A DNA stretch of 52,542 nucleotides from Ignavibacteriales bacterium (GTDB lineage Bacteria; Bacteroidota; Ignavibacteria; UBA10030). Made by a program: the position numbers and the translations under genes. The DNA is taken from NCBI GenBank assembly GCA_016192345.1, contig JACPUH010000029.1, forward strand, positions 1 through 52,542, in the 5' to 3' direction. Shown piece after piece: positions 1 to 8,455 of this stretch (position 1 is the first letter of the stretch; each line of letters begins with the position of its first letter). The notes beneath the pieces are model-generated. The model worked only from the letters and a program-made list of their open reading frames with translations. It did not search any database and had not been told where the DNA came from.

Positions 1-282
1 AAGCATGGTGACGAGGCTTCCCGCGAACTCCATCACGTCCCGCGCGGCGGCTTTGCCTTCAGGGGAGGCCAGGGCGCGCTGCATCGCCTCGGCGTTGTCA
101 AAATACATTTCGGCCATCAGGTACTGCTTCGGCTCGCCGATCGGAGCGCCGGTGATCCCTGCAACTTCGAGCTTGCGAAGCCCGGGCCACTTCTTCACGA
201 GTGGGGTGTGGATCCCGAAATAATGTTCTTCGAATGCCTTGATGTCTTCCGGTTTCTTGTAAAGGGCGATGAGTTTGACCAT
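1..282 (-). CDS. EthD family protein (3' end cut by window edge)
   Basis: The reading frame opens with ATG at 282 on the minus strand and stays open for 94 codons to the window edge, so the stop lies outside. The product begins MVKLIALYKKPED and continues with EEHYFGIHTPLVKKWPGLRK. The short ferredoxin-like layout with a HYFGIHTPL motif near the N-terminus is typical of EthD-like proteins of about 100 residues (dimeric alpha/beta barrel fold), so nearly the whole protein is visible. EthD was named from an ethyl tert-butyl ether degradation cluster, but most members have no known reaction, so none is assigned. It is divergent from glnE, and its own promoter is recognisable at 326-356. Confidence 0.8.
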   Translation of the reverse strand, partial: MVKLIALYKKPEDIKAFEEHYFGIHTPLVKKWPGLRKLEVAGITGAPIGEPKQYLMAEMYFDNAEAMQRALASPEGKAAARDVMEFAGSLVTML

Positions 283-325
283 GAGGGACTTTCTGCTGGT
301 TGATTGATCGATAGGCGGGAACGGA

Positions 326-356
326 CAAATATAGAGGATGACGCGAAGAGAAGCAA
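326..356 (-). promoter_or_regulatory. Promoter of the EthD gene
   Basis: On the minus strand TTGCTT (356-351) is followed after exactly 17 nt by TATATTTG (333-326), a full match to the Bacteroidota TAnnTTTG element. Transcription would start near 320, giving a leader of about 38 nt. The -35 box touches the ATG at 358 used here for glnE. Confidence 0.6.
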
Positions 357-357
357 G

Positions 358-3312
358 ATGGGAGAGCCTCATGCAACATTGATCGCGAACGGAGAATCTG
401 AGGAGGTTTTTCAGTATCATTCTACCCCTATGCCTGCAGCCAACGAAGCACGAGAGCTCCTCTCGACGGAAGAATCGCTGTTCATAGCCATTGGCGGGAT
501 GGCCGCTCAGGCCGGAATCTCCCCACGGGCATTGCTCAAACAACTGCGACCGGTGGTTCGGGGCACACCCGACCCGACGCGTGGATTGAACAATCTTCAC
601 CGTTTCCTCGCGGCCGGGTTTTCCTCGACCATCCTGCGCGATTTCCACCTGCACCCCATGCTGCTCGACGTTGCCCTTCAACTTTTCTCGCAGTCACAGT
701 TCCTTGCCGATATCCTCGTGAGAAATCCGGAGCTTTTTTCCTGGTTGACAGCTTCCCCGGCGCTCAAGGTGCGTAAGACCCCGCAAGATTTCGCAGCGGA
801 GGCAGGCGACGCGGCGCGGTTATTCAACCGATTGGAACGAAAACTTGACTCACTCAAGCGATTTCAACGTCGGGAACTGCTGCGCATCGGCGCCCGGCAT
901 ATCCTGAACGAAGCGGACATCGCCGTCACTTCAGCCGAACTTGCCGCCCTTGCCGATGGGATCATCGACGCGGTGCTTCGTCTCGGCCACCTGCATCTTG
1001 CAGAAACGACCCAGGTGCAGACGGACCATACTCTTGCGGTGATCGGCTTGGGCAAACTCGGCGGGGCGGAGTTGAATTTCAGCTCCGATATCGACCTGAT
1101 GTTTGTGTACGACAGGGATGAGGAACTTGCCGGGTCGATCGGAAGAATTTCCACGCAGCATGAATATCATAACCGACTCTCCGAGTTCATCGTCCGTAGG
1201 CTCACGGAACACACCGCGGAGGGACACCTGTACCGGGTTGATATGCGACTGCGCCCGGAGGGAGAAACAGGACCGCTTGCCCTCTCGCGCGCGGGGTACA
1301 TGGTATACTATGAATCTCGCGGTGAGGTGTGGGAACGCCAGATGCTCCTGAAGGCCCGCGTGGTGGCGGGGAAGAGGGGTGTCGGTGAACATTGGCTGAG
1401 GGAGGTCGAACCGTTCGTCCATCCGAAGACCATGCTGGGAAGCCCGTTGCAGGAAATTGCACGGATCAAGGCAAGGATCGAAACGCGGGTCGATGTGGAT
1501 GCGAACGTTAAGTTGGGAAGCGGGGGGATCAGGGATATCGAGTTCACCGTGCAGGCCCTTCAGTTGTTGAACGCAGGGGCCCATCCGGTCCTGCGGGAAC
1601 AGGGAACGCTCCGCGCGATTGCGGCCCTTGCGGAAGGATCGTTCCTCTCAACACGCGAGCGGAAGGTTCTTGAGGATTCCTATATGTTTCTCCGGCGCGT
1701 GGAGGACCGGCTTCAACTCCTCCATGGGTTGCAGCGTCATCAATTGCCTGAATCGAAAGAGGAGATGAACGTCCTCGCGAAGCAATTGGGATTCAAATCC
1801 GTCCGGGCATTCGACCGGACTCTCGCTCTCCACCGGGGGCACGTCCGGAAGGTCTTTACGTCGGTCTTTCATGGCATGGGGACCCCGGGCCCGGCACGTA
1901 CCGGCAAGCGATCCGGTGAGGGGGATGGGAGGATGCAGTCGGGATGGTTCAGGAAGATCGGATGGCTCCATCCCGTCGAAGCGGCCCGCCATCTCGACGC
2001 GATCGCCGGGGAACTTCCCGAGTTACAGGGTGAGAGGGATATGAAAAGATTCGTTTCCTCTCTTGCAGCGTTCAAAGCGCCGGACTGGTGCCTAGGCAAT
2101 TTTCTCATGCTTACCTCCTCACAACCGATTCGGAGAACGCTTCAACAGGCGGTTCAGAATCCCACAACCCTCAACCTGCTCCTCCTTCTTTGCTCCCGCA
2201 GCTCAAACCTTGCCCGGTTACTGGCCCGGGAGCCGTTATTGTTTGAAAGTCTGGTCGGGAGAACCGATGAAGTCATCCAGGGTGGCTTAGGATGGGAGTT
2301 CCTGCGCCGATCCGATCTTGTACGATTCAGGCAATACAACGAGTTTAAAGCCCTCCTCCGATGGTTGCTCCGAAAAACGACAATTGAGGAGTTGACACAG
2401 GAACTCAGTGCAGTGGCGGAAGCGATCATCCTCGATGCCTGTGCCCGGCTCGAAGGCGAACTGCTGTCAGAGGAGAGTCATACCCGGTACTCGCTTCTCG
2501 CTCTGGGGAAGTTTGGAGGGGGGGAGATGAATATCGGATCCGACCTCGACCTCGTTTTCGTATACTCCGGGGTTGCAGAAGAGGGGGATGGTACCATGGC
2601 CCAAACGTTCGTTCGAAAACTGGTGCGGGAAACAGAGGGGGCGTATGAAATCGATCTTCAGATGCGACCGGAAGGGAAGAATTCACCCCCTGCCATTGAG
2701 TGGCAGTATTATAAAGAGTATCTCCGGGAGAGAGCCTCCCTGTGGGAGCGGCAGTCTCTGACGAAAGTCCGCCCGATCGCCGGAACGCCGGATTTTTGCA
2801 AAGAGGTATCGGACCATATCCAGCGCTCTGTGGCTCACGATCCGCTGCCTTCGGATTGGGTGGAGAAGATCAAAGGCATGCGGGAACAGATGGAACGTGA
2901 ACGAGTCACGCCACGGTCCGGGGTCGATCTGAAGATGGGGAAGGGAGGGTTGGTCGATCTGGAGTTCCTGCTCCAAATCCTCGCTTTGAGGTATGGAAGG
3001 GAGAAAGAGAGTCCGATCCCTCCAGGTTCCATGAAGGCCGTCAGAGAATTTGTCGGACGGAAAATACTTACAAGAGGTGAGGGAAACAGTATCACTTCGA
3101 ATCTTGTCGCTCTCCGTTCTCTGGAGACGTTGATCAGAATCAATGCGGATTCCACCGAGTTCGTCCTTCCGACTGACCCGATGAAACTCAAGGTACTGGC
3201 GGCGGGCATGGAAGCTTCATCGGTGAAGAAACTCCTCATGCGAGTTACCATCATGCGAAAAGAAAACCGATCGCTTTTTCTTCACACTATACGAAGAGTG
3301 AGAAAAGGGTGA
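358..3312 (+). CDS. glnE: Bifunctional glutamine synthetase adenylyltransferase / adenylyl-removing enzyme
   Basis: GlnE attaches AMP to, and removes it from, a tyrosine of glutamine synthetase, tuning nitrogen assimilation to PII and glutamine signals. Two nucleotidyltransferase modules are visible. The N-terminal (deadenylylating) one has GLGKLGGAELNFSSDIDL near residues 230-247 and RVDMRLRPEG. The C-terminal (adenylylating) one has ALGKFGGGEMNIGSDLDLVF near 714-733 and IDLQMRPEGKNSP. The length of about 984 residues is close to the usual 950. The start is uncertain: the frame is open from a TTG at 304, with ATG at 358 and another ATG at 430. The ATG at 358 is used, but the divergent promoter abuts it and 430 remains possible. 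The stop overlaps the next gene by 4 nt, implying translational coupling. Confidence 0.95.
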   Translation: MGEPHATLIANGESEEVFQYHSTPMPAANEARELLSTEESLFIAIGGMAAQAGISPRALLKQLRPVVRGTPDPTRGLNNLHRFLAAGFSSTILRDFHLHPMLLDVALQLFSQSQFLADILVRNPELFSWLTASPALKVRKTPQDFAAEAGDAARLFNRLERKLDSLKRFQRRELLRIGARHILNEADIAVTSAELAALADGIIDAVLRLGHLHLAETTQVQTDHTLAVIGLGKLGGAELNFSSDIDLMFVYDRDEELAGSIGRISTQHEYHNRLSEFIVRRLTEHTAEGHLYRVDMRLRPEGETGPLALSRAGYMVYYESRGEVWERQMLLKARVVAGKRGVGEHWLREVEPFVHPKTMLGSPLQEIARIKARIETRVDVDANVKLGSGGIRDIEFTVQALQLLNAGAHPVLREQGTLRAIAALAEGSFLSTRERKVLEDSYMFLRRVEDRLQLLHGLQRHQLPESKEEMNVLAKQLGFKSVRAFDRTLALHRGHVRKVFTSVFHGMGTPGPARTGKRSGEGDGRMQSGWFRKIGWLHPVEAARHLDAIAGELPELQGERDMKRFVSSLAAFKAPDWCLGNFLMLTSSQPIRRTLQQAVQNPTTLNLLLLLCSRSSNLARLLAREPLLFESLVGRTDEVIQGGLGWEFLRRSDLVRFRQYNEFKALLRWLLRKTTIEELTQELSAVAEAIILDACARLEGELLSEESHTRYSLLALGKFGGGEMNIGSDLDLVFVYSGVAEEGDGTMAQTFVRKLVRETEGAYEIDLQMRPEGKNSPPAIEWQYYKEYLRERASLWERQSLTKVRPIAGTPDFCKEVSDHIQRSVAHDPLPSDWVEKIKGMREQMERERVTPRSGVDLKMGKGGLVDLEFLLQILALRYGREKESPIPPGSMKAVREFVGRKILTRGEGNSITSNLVALRSLETLIRINADSTEFVLPTDPMKLKVLAAGMEASSVKKLLMRVTIMRKENRSLFLHTIRRVRKG

Positions 3313-5177
3313 AGAGAGTGACGGACATGAAGCTTCACGAAAATGCCGTCGCGGCGTTTGCCGGGGTGGTCTGTTTCTTCGTGTACCGTACGACGATGGC
3401 CCCCGGTCTTTCCTTCATCGATAGTGGTGAGCTTGCATCCGTGGCCACGACCCTCGGGATCGCCCATCCAACCGGGTACCCTCTTTTCTCCCTTTTGGGA
3501 CGCATCGTCGTTATGGCTCCCGGGGGGTTGGAAGAGATTACTCTCCTGAATATCTTCGGATCGCTTGTCACCTCTCTTGCCGTTGTTTTCTTTTTCAAGT
3601 GTGCCGTCCGGATGCGAGCGCTCGTTGTTCGCGGGGAGGAGAGGTCCATCCTGGGAGACTTGTTGCCGGCGCTCGCTGGGTCTCTCGTGTTCGGCCTTTC
3701 GACCACGGTCTGGACTCAATCGGCGGTGATCGAAGTGTACGCCCTCCACCTGTTCCTCTTGTTGGCAATGCTTTCCACCTTTCTGAAAGCGATGCGTGAC
3801 TTACGTGCCGACCCCAACGAGGTTCCGCGGGGTCTGTTTCTGGCTTCGTTCCTGCTTGGGCTGGGGTTTGCCAACCACATGACAACAATCCTGATCGTTC
3901 CGGCATTGCTGTTTCTCTATGTCCGGACATGGGGCATGCAGCGGGAGGGGGTGATTCTGCTCGGAAAGCTCCTTCTTTTTTTTCTTCTTGGTCTCTCCCT
4001 CTATCTGTACCTCCCTCTCCGGGCGGCGAGCCAGCCCGTGATGGATTGGGGTCATCCGGTATCGTTCGAGAAGTTTTTCTGGCATGTCTCCGGCAAGCAG
4101 TACCGAAGCTGGTTTTTTTCCGGCTTTGAGAGCGCCGGTAATCAATTCCGTTATTTTACTTCGAACCTTCCAACGGAGTTCCATTGGGTTGCCTGTGTTG
4201 TTGCTTTGCTTGGTATCCTTTACCTTCTTCGCCGGAACAGACAATTGTTGTACTTTCTCGGAATTGCAGGTGGAACATGCCTGTTCTATTCGATCAATTA
4301 TGATATCCACGACATCGACTCGTATTTTCTTCTTGTGTACGTCGTGATAGGATTTCTGGTGATCTTTGGATTTGAATACCTACGATCGGTTGTCACGGAG
4401 AGGATTGTTCCCTGGATCGTTCTCGCGATGTTTACGATTCCTGTGTTACAGTACACCGGCAACAGGAACGAGGTGGATGAATCGGATAACTTTCTCGTTC
4501 ACGATTACACGATGAATATCCTGAACAACCTTGAACGGAACGCTGTTGTGTTCAGTTATCAATGGGACTTTTTCGTCTCCCCCTCTTTATACTACCAGCG
4601 GGTCAGGGGCGTGAGGCCGGACGTTGTCGTACTTGATAAAGAGTTGTTTCGCCGATCGTGGTATTTCATTCATCTCGAACGTCAGGTTCCATGGCTCATA
4701 GAACGTTCGAAAGATAAGGTCGATGCGTTCCTTGGGGAACTCTATAAATTCGAGCATGATCTCCCTTACAACCCGCAGGTCATAGAATCGAGATTTGTGG
4801 GGATGATTAACGATTTTATTGAAAAAACAGTGGAAGACAGGCCTGTTTACGTGGGTCCGGAGGTAGAAGTGGAATTTGGATCAAGACACACGCGGGTTCC
4901 GGAGGGGTTGTTGTTCAGGTTAAAGGGGTCGGAACGGCCAGTTTTGGCAAAAAAGCCTGAAATTTTCTACAGAAAGGCCAAAATTGAGAATCCATATTCC
5001 AGGCTCATCAAAACCAAGTATGCTCAAATGCTCATGTTGACGGCCCTAAGGCTTCGCGATGAAGGAATGTTCGGGGAAGCAAGCGAGATCGTAGCGAAAG
5101 TCGTCGAGATTGAACCGGCATTCCAGCCGGCCCTTCAAATGCGGCAACAACTTGAGTCCGTTCAGCAAATGCGATGA
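3309..5177 (+). CDS. DUF2723 multi-pass membrane protein (GT-C glycosyltransferase-like)
   Basis: The N-terminus carries the DUF2723 signature GLSFIDSGELASVATTLGIAHPTGYPL around residues 32-58. About ten hydrophobic segments follow, then a soluble C-terminal region from about residue 400. The last 60 residues look like a single TPR-type helix pair. DUF2723 proteins have a GT-C-like membrane fold and are related to TMEM260, a protein O-mannosyltransferase in animals; the bacterial substrate is unknown. Sugar transfer from a lipid donor on the outer face of the inner membrane is inference. The frame opens with GTG at 3309, overlapping the glnE stop (GTGA); an ATG at 3327 is an alternative start. 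Confidence 0.85.
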   Translation: MKRVTDMKLHENAVAAFAGVVCFFVYRTTMAPGLSFIDSGELASVATTLGIAHPTGYPLFSLLGRIVVMAPGGLEEITLLNIFGSLVTSLAVVFFFKCAVRMRALVVRGEERSILGDLLPALAGSLVFGLSTTVWTQSAVIEVYALHLFLLLAMLSTFLKAMRDLRADPNEVPRGLFLASFLLGLGFANHMTTILIVPALLFLYVRTWGMQREGVILLGKLLLFFLLGLSLYLYLPLRAASQPVMDWGHPVSFEKFFWHVSGKQYRSWFFSGFESAGNQFRYFTSNLPTEFHWVACVVALLGILYLLRRNRQLLYFLGIAGGTCLFYSINYDIHDIDSYFLLVYVVIGFLVIFGFEYLRSVVTERIVPWIVLAMFTIPVLQYTGNRNEVDESDNFLVHDYTMNILNNLERNAVVFSYQWDFFVSPSLYYQRVRGVRPDVVVLDKELFRRSWYFIHLERQVPWLIERSKDKVDAFLGELYKFEHDLPYNPQVIESRFVGMINDFIEKTVEDRPVYVGPEVEVEFGSRHTRVPEGLLFRLKGSERPVLAKKPEIFYRKAKIENPYSRLIKTKYAQMLMLTALRLRDEGMFGEASEIVAKVVEIEPAFQPALQMRQQLESVQQMR

Positions 5178-5240
5178 TGAAAGGAGCAGGGGGAGAGGGG
5201 GTTCTCATGAGGAATTTTACAGTTTTTTTTAAAGGAGACG

Positions 5241-5268
5241 TTGACTCTATAGCAATTTTTATTATATT
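5241..5268 (+). promoter_or_regulatory. Promoter upstream of the tRNA cluster
   Basis: TTGACT (5241-5246) and TATATT (5263-5268) are separated by 16 nt, about 150 nt before the first tRNA. The surroundings are AT-rich. This is the only good promoter seen ahead of the tRNA–secE–rpoBC run. The spacing is one nucleotide shorter than in the other promoters of the window. The rest of the 5178-5420 gap holds no gene; a T-run at 5222-5230 lacks a convincing stem. Confidence 0.5.
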
Positions 5269-5420
5269 GCAAGGCTCAAAAATCCGCTCTCGAGTCTAAA
5301 ATCTCACCAGATTTTTGGAAACCTGAACGCTGCGGATGTGCTTTATTGTTTTTGGAGGGGGGAAGTCCGTCGTGAAGGGATTCTTCTTTTACATCGGGAG
5401 TGTCGAATATCGCGCATCGC

Positions 5421-5496
5421 GCTGGCGTAGCTCAGTTGGTAGAGCAGCTGACTTGTAATCAGCAGGTCGACGGTTCGAGTCCGCCCGCCAGCTCCA
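5421..5496 (+). tRNA. tRNA-Thr(UGU)
   Basis: The acceptor arms GCTGGCG (5421-5427) and CGCCAGC (5486-5492) pair fully. The D-arm reads AGCTCAGTTGGTAGAGC, the anticodon loop is CTTGTAA (anticodon TGT), the T-arm contains GGTTCGAGTCC, and CCA is encoded at 5494-5496. It is the first of a Thr-Tyr-Gly-Thr set. Confidence 0.97.
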
Positions 5497-5570
5497 TCAG
5501 GACAGAGGAGAGACGGAGGAGATAAGCAGATTGGTACGCTCAACCGGTCTCGCTGCTTATCGCAGACTTC

Positions 5571-5653
5571 GGGCAGGTAGCGAAGTGGTTAAACGCATCA
5601 GACTGTAAATCTGACGGCTTATGCCTTCGGAGGTTCGAATCCTTCCCTGCCCA
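5571..5653 (+). tRNA. tRNA-Tyr(GUA)
   Basis: The acceptor arms GGGCAGG and CCTGCCC pair fully, with discriminator A at 5653. The anticodon loop is CTGTAAA (anticodon GTA). A long variable arm, as expected for bacterial tRNA-Tyr, makes it 83 nt. CCA is not encoded, unlike in the Thr and Gly genes on either side. Confidence 0.96.
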
Positions 5654-5693
5654 CTGAGCATTGGACATTGCAAATTACAATATTCAATGAAAC

Positions 5694-5769
5694 GCGGGAG
5701 TAACTCAGTTGGTAGAGTCACAGCCTTCCAAGCTGTTGGTCGCGGGTTCGAGTCCCGTCTCCCGCTCCA
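5694..5769 (+). tRNA. tRNA-Gly(UCC)
   Basis: The acceptor arms GCGGGAG and CTCCCGC pair fully. The D-stem is ACTC/GAGT, the anticodon stem ACAGC/GCTGT encloses CTTCCAA (anticodon TCC), and CCA is encoded at 5767-5769. This copy is intact. Parts of it recur at 5797-5815 and 5923-5959. Confidence 0.97.
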
Positions 5770-5796
5770 CAGGAAAGCGATTGAAGGCAGGGGGAA

Positions 5797-5959
5797 AGAG
5801 TCACAGCCCTCCAAGTCCCGTTCCGACGAAACTTGCGGAGCAAGTTTCAAGTCGGAACGAGGATCCACGATTCGGCAATCACTCCCCTTCGCGTTCGCTC
5901 AGGGTCGTGAGCCGAATCGGGACTGTTGGTCGCGGGTTCGAGTCCCGTCTCCCGCTCCA
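5797..5959 (+). pseudogene. Broken tRNA-Gly copy split by an insert
   Basis: The stretch 5797-5815 repeats 5714-5732 of the intact tRNA-Gly (end of D-stem, 5' anticodon arm, anticodon TCC) with one change, C for T. The stretch 5923-5959 repeats 5733-5769 exactly (rest of the anticodon arm, variable loop, T-arm, 3' acceptor, CCA). Between them lie 107 extra nucleotides, placed inside the 3' strand of the anticodon stem. The 5' acceptor strand and most of the D-arm are missing, so it cannot form a normal tRNA as it stands. Confidence 0.8.
5816..5922. repeat. Palindromic 107-nt insert with short terminal inverted repeats
   Basis: The insert starts TCCCG (5816-5820) and ends CGGGA (5918-5922). 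Inside is a first hairpin: GTTCCGAC (5820-5827) pairs with GTCGGAAC (5851-5858), and GAAACTTGC (5828-5836) pairs with GCAAGTTTC (5840-5848) around a GGA loop. A second pairs GATTCGGC (5869-5876) with GCCGAATC (5911-5918). There is no coding capacity. The structure resembles a REP or MITE-type element; the family is not recognised. Confidence 0.65.
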
Positions 5960-6092
5960 AACAATTAAAAATGAAGAATTGAAAAAGGGATAGCCGAAAC
6001 GGCATTATGTCTCCGGAGAGCTTTCGCTTCAATCCGAGTTTTCGATTCAATTTTTCGTTTTAAATTTTGCATTTTGAATTTTTCAATGACCC
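5960..6092. other. AT-rich spacer without a recognised gene
   Basis: The stretch is rich in A and T, with runs such as TTTTTCGTTTTAAATTTTG, and is unlike the GC-rich surroundings. No tRNA, ORF or clear promoter with correct spacing is seen. It follows directly on the tRNA-Gly fragment and may belong to the same insertion or duplication history. Confidence 0.4.
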
Positions 6093-6168
<76 letters not shown>

Positions 6169-6205
6169 GGCAGAAACGAGATTCACCTATTCGGAGAATA
6201 CAGTC

Positions 6206-6355
6206 GTGAGAGACATCATCACCTTGGAATGTTCCACCTGCAAGCGGCGCAACTACAGTACCACGAAGAACAAGAAGACGCAGACGGGGCGTGTGGAGTA
6301 TAAGAAGTTTTGCCAGTGGTGTAAGAAACGGACTCCTCACAAAGAGACGAAGTAA
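6206..6355 (+). CDS. rpmG: 50S ribosomal protein L33
   Basis: This 49-residue protein starts with GTG at 6206 ([17 protein letters not shown]) after a GGAG at 6193-6196. L33 binds 23S rRNA near the E site. Two CxxC pairs (C9/C12 and C36/C39) form the zinc ribbon of the C+ type. It lies between tRNA-Thr and tRNA-Trp, the rpmG–trnW–secE order known in several phyla. Confidence 0.95.
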   Translation: MRDIITLECSTCKRRNYSTTKNKKTQTGRVEYKKFCQWCKKRTPHKETK

Positions 6356-6413
6356 AGACGTCCTCGTGAGCTGGGTGCGTGGCAGGAGGCAATACCCACC
6401 TGATTGGTTCCCT

Positions 6414-6486
6414 ACGTCAGTAGCTCAATTGGTAGAGCAGCGGTCTCCAAAACCGCAGGTTGGGGGTTCGAGTCCCTCCTGACGTG
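6414..6486 (+). tRNA. tRNA-Trp(CCA)
   Basis: The acceptor arms ACGTCAG and CTGACGT pair fully. The anticodon stem GCGGT/ACCGC encloses CTCCAAA (anticodon CCA), and the T-arm is GGGGGTTCGAGTCCCTC. The 3' CCA is not encoded. It lies 51 nt before secE, a conserved neighbourhood. Confidence 0.96.
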
Positions 6487-6537
6487 CAGAGCGTTGGTTT
6501 GGGCGTCCGGGTTCATCTGTCTACGAAAGCAAAGTCG

Positions 6538-6720
6538 ATGAAAGAAAAAATCCTAAACTTCTTCAACGATGTCGTGAAAGAGATGGGAAAGGTCACGTGG
6601 CCTTCACGTGAGGAACTCGTCGAATCGACAAAAATCGTTATTCTCGTGTCACTCATCATCTCCGTCTTTACCTGGGGGATCGACACGGTGTTGAGCGAAG
6701 TCCTGAAAGCCATTTTGTAA
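6538..6720 (+). CDS. secE: Preprotein translocase subunit SecE
   Basis: SecE is a 60-residue single-span subunit that clamps SecY in the SecYEG channel. The ATG at 6538 gives MKEKILNFFNDVVKEMGKV, followed by the diagnostic TWPSREELVEST and one transmembrane helix (IVILVSLIISVFTWGIDTVL, about residues 33-52). An upstream in-frame start at 6460 is rejected because it runs through the tRNA-Trp gene. It sits 18 nt before nusG. Confidence 0.95.
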   Translation: MKEKILNFFNDVVKEMGKVTWPSREELVESTKIVILVSLIISVFTWGIDTVLSEVLKAIL

Positions 6721-6738
6721 TAGTCCGAGAGAACCGAG

Positions 6739-7272
6739 TTGGATAAACGCTGGTATGTTGTTCGGACCTATTCGGGTCACGAACTCAAAGTCAAAGCCTA
6801 CATTGAGCAGGAAGCTGCGCGCGCGAACCTTTCGGAGAGGATCTCCAGCGTCATGATCCCTTCCGAAAAAGTGATCGAGGTCAAGGACGGGAAGAAGAAA
6901 GCCAAGGTGAAGAACTTTTTCCCCGGCTACGTCCTCGTCGAGGCGATCCTGGATAAGGAAACCATCCACCTCATTCTCGAGGCCCCCTCCGTGCTCGGGT
7001 TCGTCCCGGACAAAAACAATCCTGCACCGCTGCAGCCCGACGAGGTTCGCAGGCTCATTGGAAAAATGGAATCCAAGGAGGATGTGGAGCTGGTGGAGAT
7101 TCCGTTCAAGAGCGGCGATCCGGTCAAGGTGGTCGAAGGGCCGTTCAATAATTTCTCCGGCTGGGTTCAGGAGGTCAATCCTGAAAAGATGAAAGTGAAG
7201 GTCATGGTCAGCATTTTCGGCCGCAAGACCCCCGTTGAGCTGGATTTCGTTCAAGTCGAATTGGAAAAATAA
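6739..7272 (+). CDS. nusG: Transcription termination/antitermination factor NusG
   Basis: NusG binds the RNA polymerase clamp and couples transcription to Rho or the ribosome. The 177-residue product starts at TTG 6739 (MDKRWYVVRTYSGHE). The NGN domain covers about residues 1-110 with the FFPGYVLVE motif. A C-terminal KOW domain holds GDPVKVVEGPFNNFSGWVQE near 127-146. It is followed 18 nt later by rplK. Confidence 0.97.
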   Translation: MDKRWYVVRTYSGHELKVKAYIEQEAARANLSERISSVMIPSEKVIEVKDGKKKAKVKNFFPGYVLVEAILDKETIHLILEAPSVLGFVPDKNNPAPLQPDEVRRLIGKMESKEDVELVEIPFKSGDPVKVVEGPFNNFSGWVQEVNPEKMKVKVMVSIFGRKTPVELDFVQVELEK

Positions 7273-7290
7273 TCCGTTAAAGGTAGATCC

Positions 7291-7716
7291 ATGGCAAAAA
7301 AAATAACCGGTTACATCAAATTACAGATTCCCGCTGGTTCGGCAAACCCCGCTCCCCCGGTGGGTCCCGCCCTTGGCCAAAAGGGCGTGAACATCATGGA
7401 GTTCTGCAAGCAGTTCAATGCCAGGACCAAGGACCAGCAGGGGTTGATCATCCCTGTGATCATCACCGTCTTCAACGATAAGTCGTTTACCTTTATCACC
7501 AAGACGCCGCCTGCCGCAACGTTGCTGCTGCGGGCCTCGAAGCTGCCGAAGGGTTCCGGCGAACCGAACCGGAACAAAGTGGGGAAGGTGACCAGCGCCC
7601 AGGTGCGTGAGATTGCCGAGCTCAAGATGCCGGATCTCAACGCCTCGAACATCAAGACCGCCATGAGCATGGTCGCCGGCACCGCGCGCAGTATGGGTAT
7701 TACGGTCGAAGACTGA
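7291..7716 (+). CDS. rplK: 50S ribosomal protein L11
   Basis: L11 forms the GTPase-associated stalk base with 23S rRNA. The 141-residue product is of standard length, with the N-terminal [31 protein letters not shown] signature given here as two motifs, [16 protein letters not shown] and [13 protein letters not shown]. The C-terminal rRNA-binding domain includes GTARSMGI. A weak AAAGG (7279-7283) lies before the ATG. Confidence 0.97.
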   Translation: MAKKITGYIKLQIPAGSANPAPPVGPALGQKGVNIMEFCKQFNARTKDQQGLIIPVIITVFNDKSFTFITKTPPAATLLLRASKLPKGSGEPNRNKVGKVTSAQVREIAELKMPDLNASNIKTAMSMVAGTARSMGITVED

Positions 7717-7751
7717 TTTTCCATGTACCATCATTCAGCGAGTGTGATTGT

Positions 7752-8447
7752 ATGAAACAGAAAAGCAAGCGGTTCAGGGCGGTTGCGACCAAGGTCGAAC
7801 CGAAGAACTACACCATCAACGAAGCGGTGCGGAAGGTGAAAGAGACGGCCACGGCAAAGTTCTCCGAAGCGGTCGATATCGCGGTCCGTCTCGGCGTCGA
7901 CCCCAAGAAGGCAGACCAGGCGATTCGCGGAACGGTCGCGTTACCGCATGGGATCGGCAAGGCCGTGCGTGTTCTGGTGGTGGCGAAGCCCCCCAAGGAT
8001 GACGAAGCCCGGGAAGCCGGCGCCGACCATGTCGGGTTCCAGGAATATCTGGAGAAGCTCCAGCAGGGCTGGGCGGATATCGACGTGATCATCGCGACGC
8101 CCGACGTCATGGGCGATCTGGGAAAGCTGGGACGCGTCCTCGGTCCCCGCGGCCTGATGCCGAACCCGAAGAGCGGAACGGTCACGATGGATGTTGCCAA
8201 GGCGGTCAAGGAGATCAAGGCGGGGAAAATTGAGTTCCGTGTCGACAAAGCGGGCATTATCCATGCCACCGTCGGAAAAGCGAACTTCGAACCGGAAAAA
8301 CTTGCAGAGAATATCCATTCGTTCCTGAACACCGTCATCCGGTTGAAACCCTCGACGGCAAAAGGGACGTATGTCAAGAGCATTGCGATCTCGACGACGA
8401 TGGGACCCGGCGTCCACATCGATACGCACGAGCTTGCCGCTCACTAA
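7752..8447 (+). CDS. rplA: 50S ribosomal protein L1
   Basis: L1 forms the mobile L1 stalk at the E site and in many bacteria represses its own rplKA mRNA. The 231-residue product has [11 protein letters not shown] near residues 60-70, [23 protein letters not shown] near 117-139 (split here as [15 protein letters not shown] and [12 protein letters not shown]) and [16 protein letters not shown] at the end. The domain order is complete. A 194-nt leader separates it from rplJ. Confidence 0.97.
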   Translation: MKQKSKRFRAVATKVEPKNYTINEAVRKVKETATAKFSEAVDIAVRLGVDPKKADQAIRGTVALPHGIGKAVRVLVVAKPPKDDEAREAGADHVGFQEYLEKLQQGWADIDVIIATPDVMGDLGKLGRVLGPRGLMPNPKSGTVTMDVAKAVKEIKAGKIEFRVDKAGIIHATVGKANFEPEKLAENIHSFLNTVIRLKPSTAKGTYVKSIAISTTMGPGVHIDTHELAAH

Positions 8448-8455
8448 CGACGTGG

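Noticed and set aside
5816..5922. Group I intron in tRNA-Gly
   Set aside because: The insert is only 107 nt, far below group I size. It lies in the stem rather than after the anticodon, and the 5' half of the tRNA is missing.
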